Below are positions 28,265 to 38,317 of a DNA stretch of 64,000 nucleotides, piece by piece (position 1 is the first letter of the stretch; the number at the start of each line of letters is the position of its first letter). Source of the DNA: Verrucomicrobium sp. BvORR106 (GTDB lineage Bacteria; Verrucomicrobiota; Verrucomicrobiia; Verrucomicrobiales; Verrucomicrobiaceae); the NCBI RefSeq assembly GCF_000739655.1, contig NZ_BATR01000168.1, positions 1-64,000 on the forward strand, written 5' to 3'. The position numbers and the translations under genes were made by a program. The notes beneath the pieces were generated by a model. It ran no database searches, had not been told where the DNA came from, and saw only the letters and a list, made by a program, of their open reading frames with translations.

Positions 28265-31200
28265 TCAATCTCCCGCCACAATCTTCACCGGCAAACGCGG
28301 GTACTCAGTCACCTCAGGGATCCCCTGGCCTGGGACGAACACCGCGCCATGGGCACCACAATACCACACGCCACTGCTCGTACGGCGTTGGGCCAACAAT
28401 CGGCCTCCCAACACGGGACACCACTCGTTCCCGACGCGATCCGTCACCCACCGGGTTTTTTCCTCGGGGCTCGCTGTGGAACGCTCACCGGTTCGCAGGA
28501 TCTTCATGGATTGTGCATCCAGGAGGGAAGGCGTGAAGAGATAAGATTCCCCCTCGTGCCTCCGGTCATACTCCATGCCGTGGTGCACCATCAGTTGCCC
28601 GTCCTTCACTTCCAACCGCGAGATCATGTTGGAAGCCAGCCCGTCTTCTTTTGTGCGGCTGCCAAACTGTCCTTTTGCGGGATCGTAAAACATTAGAGCT
28701 CCCGCATCATCACCCCACATGGTAGCGAACCAGAGCTTCCTCCCTGCCCAGGCCCCACTACAGACACGCTCCCCCACCAGGCCTTCGTCCATGCCCCAAT
28801 GACGAAGGCAGTTCCGTCTGGAACTGGCGCCCCCGCCCCCAGTCGCACTCACCACGGTCAGTCCTCGATTGGTGCACAGCCAGACGTTTCCCTGATCGTC
28901 TTCCACGGCATCCCACACCACACTTCCACGGGTCACCCCCTCCCATTCCGCGGCATTCCAGGGTTTCTTTATTTCACTCGCCCCACCTCCAAACTCGATG
29001 AGACCCGAGGGCTCCTGCGCCTCTTGCTCCAACAGGTCGCTGGCCTGCGTGCTCGCTGGGTCCCGCCGGTCGTACCGACGCGCCCGGATCGTCATTCCCC
29101 CTGAATCTTGAGCCGAGCTGGTTTTCCCAGGCTCCGCCAGGCCCGCCCACTCCGTATGGCTCAGCATGCGTCGGTCCAGATTGGTCAACTGATCGCTGCT
29201 GGGAGCCCAGCCCCATAAAGAGTAAGTTCCAGCAAACAACATCATGCCCCCCTGCTCCCGGACGGGGCGGAACACCTTGTCTTGTAGCGAGCCCCCGTTC
29301 ATTTTCACCTCCCGGGCGAGAAGATCCGCCCCCTCGATGCGGTGCAGGACATGGCCACGGCCACGGCCAGGCATCTCCGCCAACGCCCACAAGTTGTTGC
29401 CAGCTCGAGTCAGTGTCTCACCCCATTTGCCCCCTGGAGGAGGAGGCAGGTTTTGCCAGGCTCCCGACCTCTTGTCATAGCGACTGATGCCCCACCAACT
29501 TCCCAGCCAGACAAAGTCTCTTTCGGCATAGAGTTGCTCCGCATCGACGCGCTTGTCTTCCGAGACCCCGGGGAGACGGCGAAACGCTGTCACCTCAAGG
29601 GAGTCCAGATCCAGCTTCTGAATCACCCTCCCACCGCCCATCCAGAGCGAGCGACCATCCCTGAGCAGGCAGCGCACCGCGTGCTTGTGCGCATGAAAGG
29701 CGTCCAGCACGTCCGGGGGAGATTCTGGATCAGACAAGGACTCTGCCAGCGAGAGGTGATGCACGGACCAAGTACCGGCCGTGATCCGGTAGAGTCCGTT
29801 GGGAGTCCCGGCCCAGACAAAGCCGGGGCTGACGGCCAGGTGCGTCGCCGCGTGTCCCAACGGAATTCTCACCTGCGGTTTTCCATCCGTTCCAAACACG
29901 GCCACACCCCAAGGGTGCCCGGTGAAAAAGTGAGCACCTTCCGTTGCCGCTGCTACGGCCAGCACGCTATCCAGTGAGGCGAACAGCTCGACGGTGTCAT
30001 CCTGCAGGATCCAGGGAAACACCCTACGGGCCTTCGCGTCTGCAAGTGGCAACGCAGCCTTCGGCTCCTCCACCTCCTGCAGCAGCGCCACACAGTTCCG
30101 CTGCCACAACTCCCATTCGCCGTGATCGCGCCAGCTCTTGTCGATGACAAACGGCTGCTTGCCGCTTTTCACTCTCTGGCCCAGGCTCACCAACTCTGCC
30201 TGCTTGCCAGAGCGTCGATACAGACGCATGAGGCGATGAGCGAGTTGATAAGGATTCGCGCAGATATCGGGCAGTTCAGGACTACGGATCCGACGAAACA
30301 CCCGTTCGCTTTTAGCCTCTCTCGGTAGTAGCAGCTCTTCCATCCATGGGACAAGCGCGGGAGCGTCTTCGCCTTCATGCAGGGACAAAAGCCAGGCTTT
30401 GCCATAGGGACTCGCAGGAAAGGATTTGACGAAGGCCCCCAGGAACTGCCGGTGACGTTGTTTCCCTAAATCCTCAAAACGCCTGCGCCACTCATCGGTT
30501 TCCCTGTCTGGCCAGAAGGCGCGATGAGCGGGTCCAGCCCCCTTCCAGTCCTCCTCCAATCTGACCAACGCTTGATCATTTCTCCCCAGCAAAAACAACA
30601 GCGTCGCCGGTTCCTGACCCGGGGCAAACTTCTGCAAGCGCTCGCTGGCCCACTTTGTCATCTCATCCTTAAGTGACAGGCTTTCGAGTGTCTTCTGTAC
30701 ATCGAACACGGTGGCAGCTGGCGCCAGTGAGCCGTCCGGCCTCTCGAGGGAGGCCAGATGGACCTGGGCCTGCACTGACGGATTGTTCGTGGCTTGGGCG
30801 AGAGCCAGCATGCGGGCCTTCACCCAGCGTCGCCAACCCGGTATCGGATCGGTGCCAGGGATTGCCGAAGGCTCCGGCGGATCGTTGTCCAACTCCGGGA
30901 TATCCACTTCCGACTTGGGAATACTCGCGCCCCCTTTGGGTGCCATCGCTCTATTTCCCGGAACCAGAATCGGCACATTGAAGCGCGACGCATCTCCCGG
31001 AAGGTTCAGGGCTTGCCCGTAGAACTTCATGGCCTCCGCCGCGATATCAAAGCTGTCGTGATAGGCGGCTCTTCGCAAAGTGAGGCTGAGCGCGTCCAGC
31101 CTGCGCTGGGCCAGATACTGCTCCTCCAATTCGATGGCCCTCTCCAGGTGCTCCTGCTCGAACGCCACGGCCGCAAGGACGCGCAGCATCTCCGGGTGAC

Positions 31201-32272
31201 CAGCATCAATGGCTGCCCGCAAGCGGCCCTCCAGCTTTGCCATCCGGTTCGTTCCCTGCTGAAGCTGAGACACGGCGTCATGGATGAAGGCCCGACGCCC
31301 CAGTCCTCCCATGAGAGGCGACAAGGCCCACCGCTGGGTACTGACCACATAGCAGTGGACGGGCAGTTTCAACGGGGCACCTGCGCTTTTCACCAGAGCG
31401 TCTTCAGGCAAAATGCGGTCCATGTCCATGGCCAGAAGCACTTCCAGCAGGATCTCATCCGCCCTCTCTTCCTGGCCCTGCTTGCGCAAGAAATCAGCGT
31501 AAGCCGATGCAAAGGCGAGGCCCCCCTTGGACCAGCCATGCGGCTGTCGCACGTAGAGCGGTTGGGGCGGTTCTCCACGTCGAGCCTCTTCGCGATAGAC
31601 ATGCGGTCGGAGTCGATCCCGATGGATATTCCAGATGCGCTCGTACTCCGCCCTTGCCTCCGGCCACGCTTTCGCGGTCGTGAAGCGATTGAGCCACAGG
31701 TTCTCCTGGACCGGCTTTTGCAACGACTCCAACGTGTCTGGAGGGAAACGCCTTTCAGTCCCGAAGGGGCGGCGGAAGCACTCGTCTGAGCCCCGACTGG
31801 AACTCGAACCAGGCCCGGCTTCCCGTTCCGGAACGGTCGGATAGAAGTCTCGCGGCAGCGTCTCCCCACTCCAGTCCGTGCTGTACTCCTTGGCGACTCC
31901 AGCAATCGCAGAGCGGTGATGGGCCAAACTCTTCTCCTGATTTCCTATTTTCCAGTAGAGCTCAGCCTCCACCAAGTGCCGACGCGCTCCCTGTAGCGGA
32001 GGCACTTGAGATTGGAGAACGCTCAAAAACCAAGTCGCCTCCTCTGCGCCAAGTGCCAACGCAGCGGCCTCGCACTCCGCCCCAGGAAATGTCAGCAGCG
32101 CAAGAAAGGCCTCCTTCCGCCTGCCCTCAGCGACCAGTCTGTCCGACTCCGCGCGGATCGCATTCTCCGTACGGGCGGGTGGCTCTGGCAACGGCGACTG
32201 GGCAGCAAGTCTGCCTCCGAAGAGGATGACCCCGAAGATGATCAATCCAGAGATCAAAGAAGGCATTTTCAT
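28265..32272 (-). CDS. Large secreted TPR plus beta-propeller protein
   Basis: 1335 residues from the ATG at 32270-32272, with a signal peptide (LIIFGVILFGGRLAAQ). The first 750 residues are helical repeat-like (for example LVEAELYWKIGNQEKSLAHH). The C-terminal 550 residues form propeller blades of the kind in hybrid two-component sensors: VWAGTPNGLYRITAG, DFVWLGSWWGISRYD, GNVWLCTNRGLTVVS, LWFATMWGDDAGAL. No kinase domain follows, so if it senses something it must pass the signal by protein contact. It probably forms an operon with the smaller paralogue downstream. Confidence 0.65.
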   Translation of the reverse strand: MKMPSLISGLIIFGVILFGGRLAAQSPLPEPPARTENAIRAESDRLVAEGRRKEAFLALLTFPGAECEAAALALGAEEATWFLSVLQSQVPPLQGARRHLVEAELYWKIGNQEKSLAHHRSAIAGVAKEYSTDWSGETLPRDFYPTVPEREAGPGSSSSRGSDECFRRPFGTERRFPPDTLESLQKPVQENLWLNRFTTAKAWPEARAEYERIWNIHRDRLRPHVYREEARRGEPPQPLYVRQPHGWSKGGLAFASAYADFLRKQGQEERADEILLEVLLAMDMDRILPEDALVKSAGAPLKLPVHCYVVSTQRWALSPLMGGLGRRAFIHDAVSQLQQGTNRMAKLEGRLRAAIDAGHPEMLRVLAAVAFEQEHLERAIELEEQYLAQRRLDALSLTLRRAAYHDSFDIAAEAMKFYGQALNLPGDASRFNVPILVPGNRAMAPKGGASIPKSEVDIPELDNDPPEPSAIPGTDPIPGWRRWVKARMLALAQATNNPSVQAQVHLASLERPDGSLAPAATVFDVQKTLESLSLKDEMTKWASERLQKFAPGQEPATLLFLLGRNDQALVRLEEDWKGAGPAHRAFWPDRETDEWRRRFEDLGKQRHRQFLGAFVKSFPASPYGKAWLLSLHEGEDAPALVPWMEELLLPREAKSERVFRRIRSPELPDICANPYQLAHRLMRLYRRSGKQAELVSLGQRVKSGKQPFVIDKSWRDHGEWELWQRNCVALLQEVEEPKAALPLADAKARRVFPWILQDDTVELFASLDSVLAVAAATEGAHFFTGHPWGVAVFGTDGKPQVRIPLGHAATHLAVSPGFVWAGTPNGLYRITAGTWSVHHLSLAESLSDPESPPDVLDAFHAHKHAVRCLLRDGRSLWMGGGRVIQKLDLDSLEVTAFRRLPGVSEDKRVDAEQLYAERDFVWLGSWWGISRYDKRSGAWQNLPPPPGGKWGETLTRAGNNLWALAEMPGRGRGHVLHRIEGADLLAREVKMNGGSLQDKVFRPVREQGGMMLFAGTYSLWGWAPSSDQLTNLDRRMLSHTEWAGLAEPGKTSSAQDSGGMTIRARRYDRRDPASTQASDLLEQEAQEPSGLIEFGGGASEIKKPWNAAEWEGVTRGSVVWDAVEDDQGNVWLCTNRGLTVVSATGGGGASSRRNCLRHWGMDEGLVGERVCSGAWAGRKLWFATMWGDDAGALMFYDPAKGQFGSRTKEDGLASNMISRLEVKDGQLMVHHGMEYDRRHEGESYLFTPSLLDAQSMKILRTGERSTASPEEKTRWVTDRVGNEWCPVLGGRLLAQRRTSSGVWYCGAHGAVFVPGQGIPEVTEYPRLPVKIVAGD

Positions 32273-32420
32273 GGGAATTGTCGGAGACTGGTTGGCGAAA
32301 TTATTGCCCAACGGAGTCGTGGACACAATACCCAAGAACCGCGCTGTAGGCCGACCGCAACACTTCCCGACAAAGCTCGCGAGGCTCTGTTCCAAGTGTT
32401 ACCCCCTAGAACCACTCCCA

Positions 32421-32460
32421 CAAAAAAAACCGGCCGCCCCCTTGCGGGAACGGCCGGTTC
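32421..32460 (-). terminator. Intrinsic terminator of the TIM-barrel gene
   Basis: On the minus strand AACCGGCCG and CGGCCGGTT form the stem, with an inner CCCGCAAGGGGG, followed by eight T residues. It lies just beyond the octamer array. Confidence 0.9.
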
Positions 32461-32462
32461 AC

Positions 32463-32510
32463 AAATTGACCGGATTGCCGAATTACTGGTTTACCGAGTT
32501 ACCGACTCAC
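32463..32510. repeat. Six degenerate octamers ending at a stop codon
   Basis: AAATTGAC, CGGATTGC, CGAATTAC, TGGTTTAC, CGAGTTAC, CGACTCAC on the plus strand, exact 8-bp phasing. The last unit contains the stop codon of the leftward gene (32507-32509). Confidence 0.8.
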
Positions 32511-33385
32511 TTGGCCGCGTTCTTCTCGCCCCAAGCCTTCACGAAATCGATGCACTGTTTGATGTCGGGCACGTTGTCTTCCCACTTGTTCTCGTATTCC
32601 ACGGAGATGTTGCCATCGAAGCCTTGAGCCTTGAGCTCGGCCAGGCAGCCAGCCACGTCGCTCACGCCGGTGCCGTAGATCTGGTCAGGGCCCTGTTTGC
32701 CGATTTCCTTGCGGTCTTTCAGGTGGCTGCTGATGATGCGGCCCTTGAGGATCTTCAGGCACTCGATGGGCTGAAGGCCGCTGGTGGCCCAGTGACCGGT
32801 GTCAGCGCAGGCACCGATGCGGGGGTCGCGATCCTTCACCAGCCCAAGCACGTAGTTGGGGTCCCAGAGCTGGTAGCTGCGGTCAAGCGGGCGCTTGGCA
32901 TGCTCATGGTAGCCCACCTTGATGTCGAACTCCTTCACGCACTTCTCGATGGCGTCGATGTTCTTCACATCTTCGGTGGTGATGGCATAGAGGCCAAGCT
33001 TCTTGGCGAACTCAAAGATCTGACGCCACTCGGCCTCGTCCTTGCCGCCCACGACGCCGTAGTTCACGGCCTTGATCTTGTGCTGGGCCAGCTTGTCCTG
33101 AAGCGCCTTGAAGTCGGCGTCGTTCATGGTGTGGTGCAGCTTGCGATCTGGAGCCTCGGGGCTGAGCTTCTGGCCGGGATAGAACTCGATGACCGTAGCG
33201 CCGGCCTTCTCAGCCTTTTCAATGGCCTCGAACGCGGTGAAGCGGTTGAAGCTGTAGGCCTGGGGCCCGATGGCGAAGCCGCCCTGTTTGACTTCTTGCG
33301 GGATGGGATTGGCGGCAAAGAGGCTGCACATGACAGCCATCGTGCCCGCCGCGAGGAGGGAGAAATAACGGTGCGAAGTTTTCAT
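32507..33385 (-). CDS. Secreted sugar-phosphate isomerase/epimerase-like TIM barrel
   Basis: 292 residues from the ATG at 33383-33385 with a signal peptide (SLLAAGTMAVMCSLFAA). The body is the AP-endonuclease-2-like TIM barrel: AFEAIEKAEKAGATVIEFYP, KAVNYGVVGGKDEAEW, DIKVGYHEHAKRP, IGACADTGHWATSG, SSHLKDRKE, and NISVEYENKWEDN near the end. The His, Asp and Glu residues fit a metal site. Exported members are common in verrucomicrobia and planctomycetes; substrates are unknown. An octamer array and a strong terminator follow. Confidence 0.85.
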   Translation of the reverse strand: MKTSHRYFSLLAAGTMAVMCSLFAANPIPQEVKQGGFAIGPQAYSFNRFTAFEAIEKAEKAGATVIEFYPGQKLSPEAPDRKLHHTMNDADFKALQDKLAQHKIKAVNYGVVGGKDEAEWRQIFEFAKKLGLYAITTEDVKNIDAIEKCVKEFDIKVGYHEHAKRPLDRSYQLWDPNYVLGLVKDRDPRIGACADTGHWATSGLQPIECLKILKGRIISSHLKDRKEIGKQGPDQIYGTGVSDVAGCLAELKAQGFDGNISVEYENKWEDNVPDIKQCIDFVKAWGEKNAAK

Positions 33386-33465
33386 GAGCGCCCAGCCCAC
33401 CATTGACCGCCGGGGTTGTCAAGGCAGGTGCAGGGGAATCCCTCCGCAGTGAAAGAAGGCCGCTT

Positions 33466-34911
33466 TCAGGCCGTTTTGAGCTGTTGCACGGCGAGTCGGC
33501 CCAACGTGCCAATCGCCCGCTCCATCCGGGCATTCCAGACATGCGCACAGGAGAGGCGGATGAAGTTCCCAAACTCCTGCTTGGGAGAGAACATCGGGCC
33601 GGGGGCGATGCTGATCTTCTGCTCCAGAGCCGCGTCATCAAGCCGCAGGGCATCCACCCCCTTGGGCAACTCCACCCACAGGACGAAGCCCCCCTGCGGC
33701 TGGGTGATAGTGACGGGACCGGGGAACGACGCGGCTACTGCCTGGCGAAAGCGACCGATGTTGTCGGCATAAGTGCGCCGGATGGATCTCAGGTAGTGAT
33801 CATAACCGCCATTGGCCAAAAACTCGGCCACGGCAAGCTCTGGCAGCGTGGCGGTAGCCAGGGTGCTGGTGAGCTTCAGCGCCTGGATCTCCTTGTAAAA
33901 ACGGCCCGGCACGATCCAACCCACCCGGTACCCGGGGGCCAGCGTCTTGGAGAAGGAGCTGCAGAGAATCACCAGGCCCTTCCGGTCATAGGAAAGTGCG
34001 GTGCGCGGCCGGTGCTCGCCAAAGTACAGCTCGCCGAAGATGTCATCTTCGATGAGCGGGATTTCCCGTGCCGCCAGCAGCTCCACAAGGCGCTCCTTGT
34101 GAGCGTCCGGCATCAGGGAGCCCAGGGGATTGCTGAAATTCGGCACCGCTACGCAGGCCGCCACAGACCGGGTTTTCAGAACCTTTTCCAGGGCATCCAG
34201 ATCCATGCCCGTGCGTGGATGCATGGGGATGCCCACCACCTTGAGCTGGAGCACCTCCAGCGCATGCAAGACACCGAAGTAGGCCGGCAACTCCACGGCG
34301 ACCACGTCACCCGGCTTCGTGACGGCACGCAGCGCCAGCATGAGCGCCTCCGTGCCGCCGGAGGTGGTGATGATCTCATCCGGCGCGAGGTTGGCTCCTG
34401 CATCCACGGATCGGCGCGCGATCTCCCGACGCAACGCAGCAGAGCCGGGCGGCACATCATAGGACACAGCGCTGCGCCCATGACGTCTGGCCACGCCAGC
34501 GAGGATGCGATTGAGCTTCTCGACCGGCAGCAGTTCCGCCCCTGGCGCCGCGCCGCCCAGCGGCACAATGCCCGGAATGCGGCTGGCCTCAAAAAGGCGC
34601 GACTGCAAGCCTCCCACCGTCACCGCAGTCACCGCACTGCGGGGGCGGGAGACCTTGGGCTCCGCCACCGGTTTCAAGAGCTGCGGGCGGACAAAGAAGC
34701 CAGACTTGGGCCGGGCTTCGATGAGGCCCTGATCCTCCAGTGCCAGGTAGGCCTGAAGGACGGTGGTGATACTCACCCCATGCTGGCGACTGGCCTGCCG
34801 AACCGAAGGGATGCGGTCCCCCGGCCGCCAGGTACCACCACGGATAAGCCCCTCCACCTTCTGGCACACCTGCCGGTAGAGAGAGTCGTGATCGGAGGAT
34901 TCGTGAATCAT
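33466..34911 (-). CDS. MocR-family transcription regulator (GntR HTH plus aminotransferase fold)
   Basis: 481 residues. The N-terminal GntR winged helix is seen in GDRIPSVRQASRQHGVSITT and GLIEARPKSGFFVRP. The fold-type I aminotransferase domain includes the PLP-lysine site SSFSKTLAPGYRVGW. MocR proteins use PLP or amino compounds as effectors and usually control a neighbouring divergent gene. Here the divergent neighbour is a GNAT acetyltransferase whose start lies 187 bases away. Substrate and target are unknown. Confidence 0.9.
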   Translation of the reverse strand: MIHESSDHDSLYRQVCQKVEGLIRGGTWRPGDRIPSVRQASRQHGVSITTVLQAYLALEDQGLIEARPKSGFFVRPQLLKPVAEPKVSRPRSAVTAVTVGGLQSRLFEASRIPGIVPLGGAAPGAELLPVEKLNRILAGVARRHGRSAVSYDVPPGSAALRREIARRSVDAGANLAPDEIITTSGGTEALMLALRAVTKPGDVVAVELPAYFGVLHALEVLQLKVVGIPMHPRTGMDLDALEKVLKTRSVAACVAVPNFSNPLGSLMPDAHKERLVELLAAREIPLIEDDIFGELYFGEHRPRTALSYDRKGLVILCSSFSKTLAPGYRVGWIVPGRFYKEIQALKLTSTLATATLPELAVAEFLANGGYDHYLRSIRRTYADNIGRFRQAVAASFPGPVTITQPQGGFVLWVELPKGVDALRLDDAALEQKISIAPGPMFSPKQEFGNFIRLSCAHVWNARMERAIGTLGRLAVQQLKTA

Positions 34912-35098
34912 GCAACAGCGCCAGCTCCGGCGGAAGGAGATGGCGGTGAACCCGTTTGCCCTTCAGCGCAAGCCTCAGGCATTATACGCATGCATGTTGG
35001 CATTGGGAACCGGCATGAAGGCGGCAGGCCCGGCCTCTGGCCCCGCCTTGACTCCCCGTGACAGCGGGCGAGCGTGCTCCGGACACCTCTTCCCCTCT

Positions 35099-35644
35099 AT
35101 GACTGAAGCACTGCCTCCCCTCAACGGGCCCATCCTGACGGAGCGGCTGCGGCTCCGCCCTTTCACCTTGGAGGATGCGCCGGTGACCCATCGCTGGTTC
35201 TCCGATCCAGAAGTGATGCACCACATCCCTGGTGGTCCGGACGCCACCCTGGAAGACACCCAGAACCGGATCTCGCGGTATCTCCAACATGGCCAGACTC
35301 ACGGCTTCACGAAGTGGCTGGTCACGGATCGCACAACGGGGGAGCTGCTGGGCGATGGCGGACTCTACACGCTGCCCAATGACCCGCGCGTGGAACTGGG
35401 TTTCCGGTTCGCCCGCGAACACTGGGGCCACGGCTACGCAACGGAAATGGCCCGGGCGTGGATGGAGCAATACGCCATGATGCGCCCAGATGAGTCGCTC
35501 TACGGCATCGTCCTGCCGGATCATGTGCGCTCGCAGCACGTGCTCGAGAAGCTGGGTTTTGAACCCGTGGGGGAAGAGCAGGTCTATGGTCGCGTCATGA
35601 AAGTGTATCTACACCCCCATCGTGACACGCGATCAACCCTCTAA
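35099..35644 (+). CDS. GNAT-family N-acetyltransferase (RimJ/RimL-like)
   Basis: 181 residues from the ATG at 35099. The text LTERLRLRPFTLEDAPVTHR is the standard opening of the RimJ/RimL acetyltransferase-3 group, and the acetyl-CoA loop is REHWGHGYATEMA. The end VRSQHVLEKLGFEPVG is also typical. The substrate is an amine but is not predictable. It is divergent from a MocR regulator, which may control it. The frame is open upstream to 34910, but that part would overlap the MocR start and lacks family resemblance. Confidence 0.88.
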   Translation: MTEALPPLNGPILTERLRLRPFTLEDAPVTHRWFSDPEVMHHIPGGPDATLEDTQNRISRYLQHGQTHGFTKWLVTDRTTGELLGDGGLYTLPNDPRVELGFRFAREHWGHGYATEMARAWMEQYAMMRPDESLYGIVLPDHVRSQHVLEKLGFEPVGEEQVYGRVMKVYLHPHRDTRSTL

Positions 35645-35665
35645 AAAACACCTTCAGATTCTGCC

Positions 35666-36697
35666 ATGAGCAAGTGGTACTACCTCGGCAAACAAAACCA
35701 GCAACTCCAGACAGTCCAGACGGAACTGCCAGCCCTCGTGAAGCGGGGCGAACTGAGCCCGGCCACCCTCGTCTGGACGCCCGGCATGGGGCCCTGGACT
35801 CCCGCCAGCGAAGCTCTGCCCGCGCTTTTCCAATCCACCCCTCCCCCGGCACCTGCCAGCAGCGGATTTGGCGGACCGCCCCCGGTCCCTCAAGGGGGCA
35901 ACCTGCCCCGCGCCCATGAGATCGACTACGAAATCATCGGCGACGATTTGCAGATCGTGGAGATCGAACTGGATCCCGGCGAGACTGTGATCGCCGAGGC
36001 GGGCGGGATGAACTACATGGAGGATGACATCCAGTTCGAGACCCGCATGGGCGACGGCTCACAACCCGGTGGAGGGTTCATGAGTGCACTGAAGAACATC
36101 GGGAAGCGAATGCTCACGGGAGAGTCCCTTTTCATGACGCACTTCACGCATCGAGGAAACACCGGGAAGCGGCGTGTGGCCTTCGCCGCGCCTTATCCAG
36201 GCAAAATCATCCCCATGCGGCTCTCCGAACTGGGCGGGGAAATCATCTGTGAAAAGGACGCATTCCTCTGCGCCGCACTGGGCACCGAGGTGGGTATTGC
36301 CTTTAACCGCAAGCTCGGCACTGGCTTCTTCGGCGGAGAGGGCTTCATCCTCCAGCGCCTGCGCGGGGACGGACTGGTCTTCGTTCATGCGGGTGGCACC
36401 ATTGTGAAGAAGGAGCTGCGCGGCGGCACCCTGCGCGTGGACACCGGCTGCCTGGTGGCCATGACAAGCGGGATCAACTACGACATCCAGCGCGCCGGCA
36501 ACCTCAAGAGCATGGTGTTCGGCGGGGAGGGGTTGTTTCTCGCAACCCTGAGCGGGCACGGCACCGTGTGGCTGCAGAGCCTGCCGTTCTCCCGTCTGGC
36601 TGACCGCATCCTGGCCAATGCCCCCAGCGCGGGCGGGTCCTCCACCGGTGAGGGCTCCGTCCTCGGCGGCCTGGGCCGGATGCTGGATGGGAAGTGA
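35666..36697 (+). CDS. GYF-like domain plus AIM24/TIGR00266 protein
   Basis: 343 residues. The first 55 residues form a GYF_2-like domain ([13 protein letters not shown], then [15 protein letters not shown]), a protein-binding module common in PVC proteins. After a proline-rich linker the AIM24 beta-prism domain begins ([28 protein letters not shown]) and continues with [17 protein letters not shown] and [20 protein letters not shown]. Function is unknown; members are thought to sit at membranes. It starts 21 bases after the acetyltransferase, so the two are likely co-transcribed. Confidence 0.85.
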   Translation: MSKWYYLGKQNQQLQTVQTELPALVKRGELSPATLVWTPGMGPWTPASEALPALFQSTPPPAPASSGFGGPPPVPQGGNLPRAHEIDYEIIGDDLQIVEIELDPGETVIAEAGGMNYMEDDIQFETRMGDGSQPGGGFMSALKNIGKRMLTGESLFMTHFTHRGNTGKRRVAFAAPYPGKIIPMRLSELGGEIICEKDAFLCAALGTEVGIAFNRKLGTGFFGGEGFILQRLRGDGLVFVHAGGTIVKKELRGGTLRVDTGCLVAMTSGINYDIQRAGNLKSMVFGGEGLFLATLSGHGTVWLQSLPFSRLADRILANAPSAGGSSTGEGSVLGGLGRMLDGK

Positions 36698-36711
36698 GAG
36701 AGGGAGAAGAG

Positions 36712-36738
36712 AAAAGGGGCAGGTGAAGGCCTGCCCCT
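36712..36738 (-). terminator. Hairpin terminator between convergent genes
   Basis: GGGGCAGG and CCTGCCCC around a six-base loop. On the minus strand it is followed by TTTTCTC, so it suits the sugar-dehydrogenase transcript; the plus-strand gene ends 14 bases before it. Confidence 0.7.
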
Positions 36739-36742
36739 AAGA

Positions 36743-36806
36743 TTCAAAGCTCAAACTCCAAACTTCAAACCTCAAACCTCAAGCCGCTCGTACTGACACA
36801 CTGATC
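36743..36806. repeat. Mixed octamer and heptamer array at a stop codon
   Basis: On the gene's strand, two octamer-like units (GATCAGTG, TGTCAGTA) overlap and follow the TGA stop. About six heptamers of the type GAGGTTT follow, and then the terminator hairpin. Confidence 0.7.
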
Positions 36807-38166
36807 AGCCCGCGGGCGTGAGCGTATAGAGTGCTCCTTCCTGCGACAGGATGACCACTTCGCCAGCCGCATCCGGGGCGATCATCGTGGGATTGAAGGG
36901 GCGCTCCTTGTCATCTGGCCGGCGGAAGAGGACGAGGCGCTCCTTCACCTTTTTCGAGTCCGGGTCATAGCGCAGGGCCCAGACCACTCCGCTGCCCCAG
37001 TCAGCATAGATGTAACAACCCTGAAGCTGCGGCAGCCGCTCCCCGCGGTACATGAATCCACCCGTCACGCTGATGCCTTCCGCATGCGTGTAGGCGAAGA
37101 CTGGATCCACGTAGTTCTGATCTGGCAGAAACGGCTGCAGATGGAACGTGCTGGCCCGTGGGCCGTCATGGTCGCTCCAGCCGTAGTTCGCGCCTTTCTT
37201 GACGAGGTTGATCTCCTCCCAGATGTCCTGCCCCACATCGGCCAGCCAGAGGTCACCGCCGTCCGTATCGAAGCTGAAGCCCCACGGATTGCGCAGACCC
37301 AGCGCCCAGATCTCCGGACGCACTTCCTGCTTGTCCACGAAGGGGTTGTCCTTAGGGATGCCGTACGGGAGATTTCCGGTCCGCTCATCGACATCGAGTC
37401 GTAGCATCTTCCCATAGAGGACAAACGGATTCTGCGCGAGACGGTAGGGATCATCGCGCAGACCGCCATCGCCGATCGCGACGTAAAGCATGCCGTCCGG
37501 ACCAAAGGCCAGGCCACCGGCAAAATGGTTCGCCATGGGGTGAGGCAGTTCCAGGATCACGCGCTCGGAGGCGGGATCCGCCTTCAGGGGTTGCCCGGGC
37601 AGACACTCCATCTCACTGATCACCGTCCGGCGGGGCTCCGTCGTGGAATAGGAGATGTAGAACTTTCCGTTGGTCGCATACTTGGGATGAAAGGCCAGCC
37701 CATGGAACCCTTCCTCAAAGAGGAATGCCCCTTTCAGCTGCTCGCGAAAGTCGAGGAACAACTGAGGGTCCCCCACCACATCATTCTTGGGCAGCACCCA
37801 GACTTCCCCACGCTGCTGCATCACGACCTCCCGCGGGGCATCGCATGGCAGCACGGCCATGGCCACCGGGCAGTCGAACTTGTGCGTCACATGCAGACGC
37901 TGCAAGGCGTACACCGCCATCGCATCCTCCGTAGGCACGCTGGTCTGGATGCCGCTGGTGCTCAGGCCCGCGCCTGGTGTCAACGCATTGGCTGTGGGAT
38001 TGGCCTGACTGTCGCCAGGCCCCAAGGATTCAGGTCGCTCTGCACGACCAATCGACAACAGTTCCTCCGGAATCGCATCCGCCGCCTGCAAGACGCCTGC
38101 TGTTCCCATGGTCGCTGCCAGCAGACCACCCAAGACACGGCATGATAGAGCTTTTGAGGTTGGCAT
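36805..38166 (-). CDS. PQQ-type soluble sugar dehydrogenase (GSDH family)
   Basis: 453 residues with a signal peptide (RVLGGLLAATMGTAGVLQ, cut near AADA). The six-bladed propeller of the glucose/sorbosone dehydrogenase family shows EGFHGLAFHPKYATNGKFYI, GGLAFGPDGMLYVAIGDGG, LGLRNPWGFSFDTDGG, WLADVGQDIWEEINLV and GANYGWSDHDG. Family enzymes oxidise aldoses in the periplasm with PQQ. PQQ synthesis genes are not in the window. An array of octamers and heptamers follows its stop codon. Confidence 0.88.
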   Translation of the reverse strand: MPTSKALSCRVLGGLLAATMGTAGVLQAADAIPEELLSIGRAERPESLGPGDSQANPTANALTPGAGLSTSGIQTSVPTEDAMAVYALQRLHVTHKFDCPVAMAVLPCDAPREVVMQQRGEVWVLPKNDVVGDPQLFLDFREQLKGAFLFEEGFHGLAFHPKYATNGKFYISYSTTEPRRTVISEMECLPGQPLKADPASERVILELPHPMANHFAGGLAFGPDGMLYVAIGDGGLRDDPYRLAQNPFVLYGKMLRLDVDERTGNLPYGIPKDNPFVDKQEVRPEIWALGLRNPWGFSFDTDGGDLWLADVGQDIWEEINLVKKGANYGWSDHDGPRASTFHLQPFLPDQNYVDPVFAYTHAEGISVTGGFMYRGERLPQLQGCYIYADWGSGVVWALRYDPDSKKVKERLVLFRRPDDKERPFNPTMIAPDAAGEVVILSQEGALYTLTPAG

Positions 38167-38317
38167 CGCGCATCATGCGAGCCATCCCCATGCCATGTAA
38201 AGTGAGGAACAATTCACGGCATTTCTTAGCTTGTCGAACGAATGCGGAATTACGGCAAGGCAAAATCACCTCTTTCAAAAAAAGTGTAAACCGGCGGGAA
38301 AATTTGTGGGCGTGGGT

